Below are positions 58,347-64,000 of a DNA stretch of 64,000 nucleotides, piece after piece (positions within the stretch are counted from its first letter, which is position 1; every line of letters starts with the position of its first letter). The notes below the pieces were generated by a model. It had not been told where the DNA came from. It ran no database searches and saw only the letters and a list, made by a program, of their open reading frames with translations. The position numbers and the translations under genes are program-made. The stretch comes from Dipteronia dyeriana (taxonomy: Eukaryota; Streptophyta; Magnoliopsida; Sapindales; Sapindaceae): NCBI GenBank assembly GCA_032871835.1, contig CM065301.1, positions 13,719,291 to 13,783,290 of the forward strand, given 5' to 3'.

Positions 58347-59250
58347 GAGCAATCATAATAAAACAATTATTATATTCCCTCTCATCTTTTATTGTACAAT
58401 TAAGTGAGCTTTATGCCCTATTTGGTATTGCTTTTGAGAAGTTAAAATCTGATTATTTAATAATTTTAATATAAAAAAAATGTTTGTTAAAATTTCCAAA
58501 AGTAATTATTTGAGAATCTGGATTGATTTGACAGTAATTTTAAGAAGTATGTGGGGTTCACTTTTATAAAGTGATTATGATAAAATCTACTGTTTGATTT
58601 AATGAATTGTTTTAAAGACTAAGGTATCCCTATCGATTTAACATAAATACAAATATATCTTATATTTAATTTCAAACGATTTAATTTTATTTGTTCATTA
58701 TTAATTAAATATAAGATTAATTAAAAGATTTTTAAAAACAATTTGTTCATCTTCTCAACCCAATTCTGGAACAGACACTCAAATTTAGAACTTAGAACAA
58801 AACTCTAAAACTCATTTTTTTTCATCATCTACTTCTTCTTCTCTACCAGTATTCTTCTTAACCATCACAAACTCACTCAAAAATATAATCAATAAAAATT
58901 ATATAAAAGTAGTGATAAAAATTAAAGTGTTGTAGGTAAAGGTATCTGTATGTCAAGTAAAAGAAATCGAAGAATACTATAGTGAAAAGAAAATAAAAGA
59001 GTAAAGAAAGAAGGACCCAATTTTTTATTTTTTATTTTTTTTAGATTTGGTGATGTCAAACCCTAAATTTTTCGGTTGTCATGGGGATTTGAGATTGAGA
59101 GATGTGAAAATAAATTTTTTGTTTCGCTTGATAATTCAATTTCATGACTGTATTAGTTATTATGTAAAATCATAGCAATTAAAGGTAAAATTTATCAAAC
59201 GCATAAATACTGTTTTTTAATCCCAACAATTTTAACAGCAACATTAACCA
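58038..59250. other. AT-rich intergenic DNA with a TA tract
   Basis: A TA repeat lies at 58311-58343. No gene or RNA signal is recognised. A possible weak TIR pair (about 58423 and 59257) is not convincing. Confidence 0.45.
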
Positions 59251-59624
59251 AACTGTTGTATAATTAACTTCACAGCAGATTATTTATTCAACACAAAGAC
59301 GTCCGTCTAGAACCCCAGTTGACAACACACCGAAGTTCGTCAGAGCATCAGGTAGGGGCAAGTCTTTGAATCTCTCTTCCACCAAATCAAATGCAGCAAT
59401 CACGCAATCACCACCTTGATGTTCTAACACCCAATGAAACTGTTGTATAATTAACTTCACAGCAGATTATTTCTTCAACACAAAGACGTCCGTCTAGAAC
59501 CCCAGTTGACAACACACCGAAGTTCGTCAGAGCATCAGGTAGGGGCAAGTCTTTGAATCTCTCTTCCACCAAATCAAATGCAGCAATCACGCAATCACCA
59601 CCTTGATGTTCTAACACCCAATGA
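59251..59624. repeat. Recent 187-bp tandem duplication at the F-box 3' end
   Basis: 59251-59437 and 59438-59624 both start AACTGTTGTATAATTAACTT and end CCCAATGAA. I see one clear difference (TTATTTATTC against TTATTTCTTC). The unit length is not a multiple of 3. Confidence 0.95.
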
Positions 59625-60259
59625 ATATCTCCATTGAGCAGAGTTCCGAGAACAAACAATTGACATTCGTAACGAGAATCTTCAATACATTTCCATGAAT
59701 TGTTCTTTAAGGAAAAAACACAAGCAGTTGATCGTCTAACGTTTTTCACAAACTTGTAATCATCAATACTCTAAACATAACAAAACCCATATACAGATAG
59801 ATTAGGGCTTTGAAAGTCATGTACTCTCTTGTGCTCTCTCGTTGATGGGTTGAATACAAAGAAAACTTCAGGTTCAGGTATGATACAAAGCAATCTATTG
59901 CAAGAACCAATGATTTGAACAAAATCATCGGTGCGACTATTTTTCAAAGGAAAATCAAGCTGCACAGATACTACCTCTTCATTGATCGGCGTGGTTTCGT
60001 GGTCTATGGAGTAAAGTGAGCGAGATGCGAGTATGAGTCTGTGTATCTTGGTTCGATCCAGATGTAATTTGACAAACAGAGGATCGGTGGTCAAGGCAAA
60101 CCATGACTTGGATACACACTTAAATCGGCACAAAGACTTGACCGAAAGTCGTGAAAGTATATCGATGACGATCTCGTGCGGAAATGGAATGTTCTTAACA
60201 GACTCAACGGAGCTACCTGAAATGCTGGACTTTGGTACGGTCTCTGCCTCTCCGGAAAT
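59408..60259 (-). pseudogene. F-box protein pseudogene (F-box plus F-box-associated domain)
   Basis: On the minus strand the frame opens after a TAA at 60260-60262. The F-box lies at about 60195-60095 (IPFPHEIVIDILSRLSVKSL, CRFKCVSKSW). The F-box-associated region follows (IIGSCNRLLCI, FVFNPSTREHKR, SVYGFCYV). One in-frame TAG (59771-59773) interrupts it; the same frame goes on as SIDDYKFVKNV, SWKCIEDSRYEC, LLNGDIHWVLEH and AAFDLVEERFKDLPLP, ending at 59408. No ATG precedes the F-box in this frame. The 187-bp duplication replaces the C-terminus. F-box proteins recruit substrates to SCF ubiquitin ligases; this copy is probably dead. Confidence 0.85.
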
Positions 60260-60293
60260 TTATGTGAGGAAGAGGCGTTTGGTCACCGAATGA

Positions 60294-60558
60294 TGCACAA
60301 TCATACTCTAAGACTGAAGAGAGCGGCCGAATATAAATTATAAGTTGTTTGTTTTTTTAAGTTATAAATATGTAGAAATAAATATTTTTACATTTATACT
60401 TTTCAACTATTATTTATTATATATTTATATTTTAACGTGTTTAATATTTATATGTGGAATTATAATATTATAATTATACATATATACTGAAATCTATATA
60501 CTCTATCAATATGAACATATCATATAAATATGTTACAGACAAATATAATTCAAATATT

Positions 60559-60607
<49 letters not shown>

Positions 60608-61135
60608 AATTAACAAAATTGCGACACATGTAAACTGTAGGTAGTTTATGGTTAAGTTGGTTTTAAGTTTGTTTGTAAAACCGTTTTTTTAAGTACTAAT
60701 TTTCTTCAATCACATAATATAAAACTAATCAAATTATGAGAAAAAAAAAGTTCTTACCAAAATAAAAATAGAAGTCGAAGTAGGTTTGAATACAATTTAA
60801 AAACGTTGGATTCAAAAGGAGATTTTAGAATCTTGAAAAAACTAGGTTTTATGGGTGTTAAAATTATTTAAATAGTGAGAAGAAAAAGTATATTAATATG
60901 GTTAAATGTGTGAGAGAAGATAAAATAATAAATTAGATAATATTTATAAGAATAAATTTGAAAGTTATAAATTAATATACTAGTAATTTTAAGATTTCAT
61001 TAAGTAATTTTAAGAGTTCATTAAGTGATTTTATCATTTAAAAAATTAAACAAAACAGTTTAATGAAATACATTAAGTGCTATTAAATATTAAATGGAAA
61101 AATTAAATATACTCTTTTTTTTTCTCATTTTTCTA

Positions 61136-61138
<3 letters not shown>
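60294..61138. other. AT-rich intergenic DNA with a TA tract
   Basis: A TA repeat lies at 60564-60604. Nothing else is recognised. Confidence 0.5.

Positions 61139-61226
<88 letters not shown>
61139..61226. repeat. TA microsatellite, about 88 bases
   Basis: This is the longest pure TA run in the window. Confidence 0.95.
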
Positions 61227-61229
<3 letters not shown>

Positions 61230-61563
61230 GATTTATAAATTTTACGGGAGAGAGGGGAAAAGATTACAAAAGCTTAGCAGCAAGGCTTAGAAGCTTTTAA
61301 ACTAGGGAACTGAACCTAAAATCAAAATGTCTAAGCTTTTATTATATGGAGGGAAGGAAATAACTTGACATAAACAAACATTGGTTAAATGACTGTCAAC
61401 AATAGAACAGTAGATGAAGATGCCTTGTCTTTAATGATTATATATAATAATTTAAAACTTTTTTCTATTTTAACATAGTAGGTTGTCTCACAAAGTAGTA
61501 TGTCCATTTCTTCGGACGATATAACAGTAGATAAGGATGTTTTGTCTGTTATATGTATATATC
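61227..61563. other. AT-rich DNA with a short direct repeat
   Basis: AACAGTAGAT followed by AAGATG or AGGATG and TTGTCT occurs near 61409 and 61525. No gene is seen. Confidence 0.45.
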
Positions 61564-61913
61564 GAGTGAATCTCTGATAAGATATATCTTATTTTAATTT
61601 TGGTAAGAATTACTGTATAATTATATTGTTTTGAATAAATTTTGATTTGATTTTTGTGTTCTACCTATAAATAAAATTTTAAAAAAATTCAAACACTAGA
61701 ACTATTTTTCTTGAATTTTTCTATATTTCATCATATTTTAAAAAAATTGGGATAAATAGTTCTAGTACTTGAATTTTTTTTCAAATGTTATTCATAAGTA
61801 GATTTCAATGAACTTATCGTTCGTTAAAAAAAAAATCAAAATTCATTCAAATCAGTATAATTTCACGGTGGTTATTATCAAAATTAAAATAAGGGATCCT
61901 TTATAAGAGACTT
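61564..61913. mobile_element. Long foldback (arms about 165 bp), MITE-like
   Basis: The left arm from GAATCTCTGATAAG (61568) through CTTATTTTAATTTTGG, TTTTGAATAAATTTTGATTT and CACTAGAACTATTT is mirrored, on the minus strand, by AAGTCTCTTATAAAGG, CTTATTTTAATTTTGA, TTTGAATGAATTTTGATTT and TACTAGAACTATTT. The centre is near 61735. No clear target duplication was found. Confidence 0.75.
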
Positions 61914-61929
61914 ACTATATATATATAAT

Positions 61930-62368
61930 TTTTTTCTCTTCGGTGCAAACTGATATAACTTACATTAGTACGTTGGTTGTGAACCATTGATTATGAAAAA
62001 GTTTTGATAAGTACATATACTTCGAGTCAAAGTATGTAAATCTAATGATCTACATCCAACGCACCGATAAATTTATATCGGTGCGCACTGACTTAAAATT
62101 TTATGTATATATATAAACTACCGTTTATAGAGAAGTTTTGATAAGTGCATTCAAAGTATATAAATCTAATGGTTCATATCCAACACACTAATAAATTTAT
62201 ACCAGTATATGACTTAAAAATTTATATATATATATATATATATAATTTTACATATGGTCATTAGATTTAAAAGATATTTTAATAAGTGTAGATACAAAAC
62301 ATTTAAATTTAATAACCCACGTATAAATGACTGATATATCTTATATCAGTTTGAACCGAGAATAGAAA
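61930..62368. mobile_element. TIR repeat element with internal repeats, about 435 bp
   Basis: The left end, CGGTGCAAACTGATATAACT (61941-61960), mirrors the right end, which reads TTATATCAGTTTGAACCGAG (62341-62360). Inside, AAGTTTTGATAAGTRCAT and the TCTAATG..CATCCAACRCAC block repeat two to three times with TA tracts between. Confidence 0.65.
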
Positions 62369-62596
62369 TATATATATATATATATATATGTTTTTGTTTG
62401 TATATATGACACGTTTCACTAACAATCCCTGACAGTAGTCATAATTAAACACCTAGTCAATGTTTAATTAAATATTTACTAACATTCTTTGCCGTCAGTT
62501 GAGATCTACTTATTCCGCATGATATTACTCATTATCCTTCATTTTCATTGTTGTCGTTATGCACATCTTCCGACGTATTTGTACCTCTACTATAAT

Positions 62597-62980
62597 AGAG
62601 TCAACGGTTCGATTTCGATTCCATGAAAAGATCGAACCATAACCGTATTTAGAATTGAGCGGTCTTGAAATCGACAATTTTTCGGTTCGGTTTCAGTTTT
62701 GGTTTCGGTTTCGGTTTGTGAAACCGAACAGTTCGGTTCCGATTCGTTCGGGTTTTTTTTTTCATTTAAGCTGCCACGTGTTAGCCTTTCATTGGTTTTT
62801 TTTTTTATATTTCTTAACCGTCGGTTTTTGGACGGTTTTTAAGATTCCATAACCGTAACCGAACCGTCGGGAACCGGTTTCCAACCGGTTTTGTAACCGA
62901 CGGTTTCGGTTTCGATTTCAGTTTCCAGATGATGGTTTTGGTTCGGTTTCGAACGATTTAACCGAACCGTGGACAGCTCT
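62597..62980. mobile_element. hAT-like MITE rich in CGGTT/AACCG, 384 bp
   Basis: The ends are AGAGTCAACGGTTCG and, on the minus strand, AGAGCTGTCCACGGTTCGG. The flanks are 8-bp repeats with one mismatch, ACTATAAT (62589-62596) and ACTATACT (62981-62988). The interior is full of short direct and inverted TTCGGTTT/AACCGAAC words, as in hAT subterminal regions. No transposase frame is present. Confidence 0.65.
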
Positions 62981-62988
62981 ACTATACT

Positions 62989-64000
62989 ATCTCTCCATTT
63001 GTTAACAACCTCTCGTTGGGCACTTGTGTTTGAAAAATTAGTTCAAATTCGTATTTTATTAACCAGTGTCTGGTGGTGATGAAAATGACGAAGATTTATT
63101 ATAAAGTATAATAGAAAATACATCAGACTGAGATTCCTTACGAAAAAAATATTGTGTAGTCCTCCAGCAACAAGCTAACACTAGCTTTGTTTATGTTCTA
63201 TATGGGAATGGAGGTACGAACTTTAAAATTGTGAATCTTGATTAATATGTCAATGAAAGTATATTTAATCTACAGTTCGTTAGAGTTTGACGAAATTGTT
63301 TTAAGTGATGGATTCCATGTACCCATAATTTTTATTGGACTTTAACACATAATCATATGTAATTGAATGAGCTTTTAATGATTCGTCATGAAAAAAAATT
63401 ATTTGATTGGTCATCAAATTTATATGAGAATTTTATTTATATCCTTTATTACATTCCTTAACGTGATTTGTTGGATAAAAAAATTGCTAATTTCAATCAC
63501 CATACTTAAAGACAAATGTCCACAAACTTTATAAAAGTCGAATCCATCAAAATTTATGGGGTTACGACAAGATTCGGTATGGACCTTTATATTTATAAAT
63601 CTCATTTTAAAATCTATGAAATTCCATAATATAAATAAAATAAGTAAAGTCAATAATTTTTTAAATACATCAAGATGTACTAATCTGGATTGAATACTTA
63701 TATATATATTTTGAATTATTTACAAATCTGAATTGAATTGAATGTATACGTACTTTTAAAATCTTTTAAATTCCAATTAAATCTAGATTGAACGGATCAT
63801 CCTAATTTAATATCCATCTCTTTTTATATTTTTTATTAGATTGTGGTCTAACTCTTTTTATTTTTATTTTTTACTAAATCGGCTCAAAGGTATAATTTTG
63901 GATATGAGGGTGTAAATATATTTTCTCAATAACTTCAAATACTTAAAGGCAAATATGTCTTTTAATGTCAAGATTCATCTTTTTGGGATAGTGGGGAATA
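62989..64000. other. AT-rich intergenic DNA, nothing recognised
   Basis: No supportable gene, RNA or repeat on either strand. Confidence 0.5.

Noticed and set aside
58423..59257. Possible TIR element (TTTGGTATTGCTT and, mirrored, TTTGGTTAATGTTGC)
   Set aside because: End similarity is short and no matching target duplication was found.
60033..60293. 86-codon plus-strand frame opposite the F-box
   Set aside because: It is the antisense of the F-box coding region.
62655..62852. 65-codon frame rich in F, R and V
   Set aside because: It is a reading of the repeated TTCGGTT words in the hAT-like MITE.

Overview
This window is repeat-rich nuclear DNA from a flowering plant, probably a eudicot; the species cannot be told from the sequence. 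The evidence is AT-rich DNA packed with Ty1/copia and Ty3/gypsy (Athila-type) LTR retrotransposons, tRNA-iMet-type primer sites, several MITEs and one plant F-box relic. I see no intact host gene. Nearly every coding frame is a retroelement frame carrying frameshifts or stops.

Layout. (1) 1-14535: a gag-only copia-type element, 'D', whose 5' part lies outside the window. A 9.8-kb pol-bearing copia element with 2.4-2.5-kb LTRs (321-10091, TSD GTAGA) is inserted in its gag. (2) 14541-15305: a decayed LTR fragment related to element C. (3) 15430-43683: a five-layer nest. An old copia pol (15430-17215 continuing at 42473-43683) is split by an Athila-type element on the minus strand (17216-42467, TSD TATCT). 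The accessory ORF of that Athila is split by a solo LTR (21601-33688, TSD GATGC). The solo LTR is split by element C (22964-32894, TSD GCTTT). Each junction was found by eye from TG..CA ends, a perfect 5-bp target duplication and resumption of the interrupted sequence. (4) 43684-46223: AT-rich DNA with three MITEs that have 9-bp target duplications (Mutator-like). (5) 46224-56450: two more gag-only elements, A and B, in the order LTR1-A-LTR2-B-LTR3. B appears to be inserted in the 3' UTR of A, and the right end of the complex is lost. (6) 56451-64000: AT-rich DNA with diverged duplications, microsatellites, an F-box pseudogene (59408-60259, minus), a long foldback, a TIR repeat and a hAT-like MITE.

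How the parts work together. Elements A, B, C and D encode only a copia-type Gag with two CCHC zinc knuckles around a coiled coil. None has protease, integrase or reverse transcriptase, so they fit the class of non-autonomous TR-GAG-like elements that need enzymes from a related autonomous copia. Element C also carries a second ORF (28684-29745) that resembles the accessory ORF downstream of pol in the Athila element, although the two belong to different superfamilies. This is the most unusual observation in the window. In elements A, B and D the LTR TATA region is a TA repeat of very different lengths, and a C tract of variable length sits just before the LTR 3' end. These are plausible sites of rapid change in expression.
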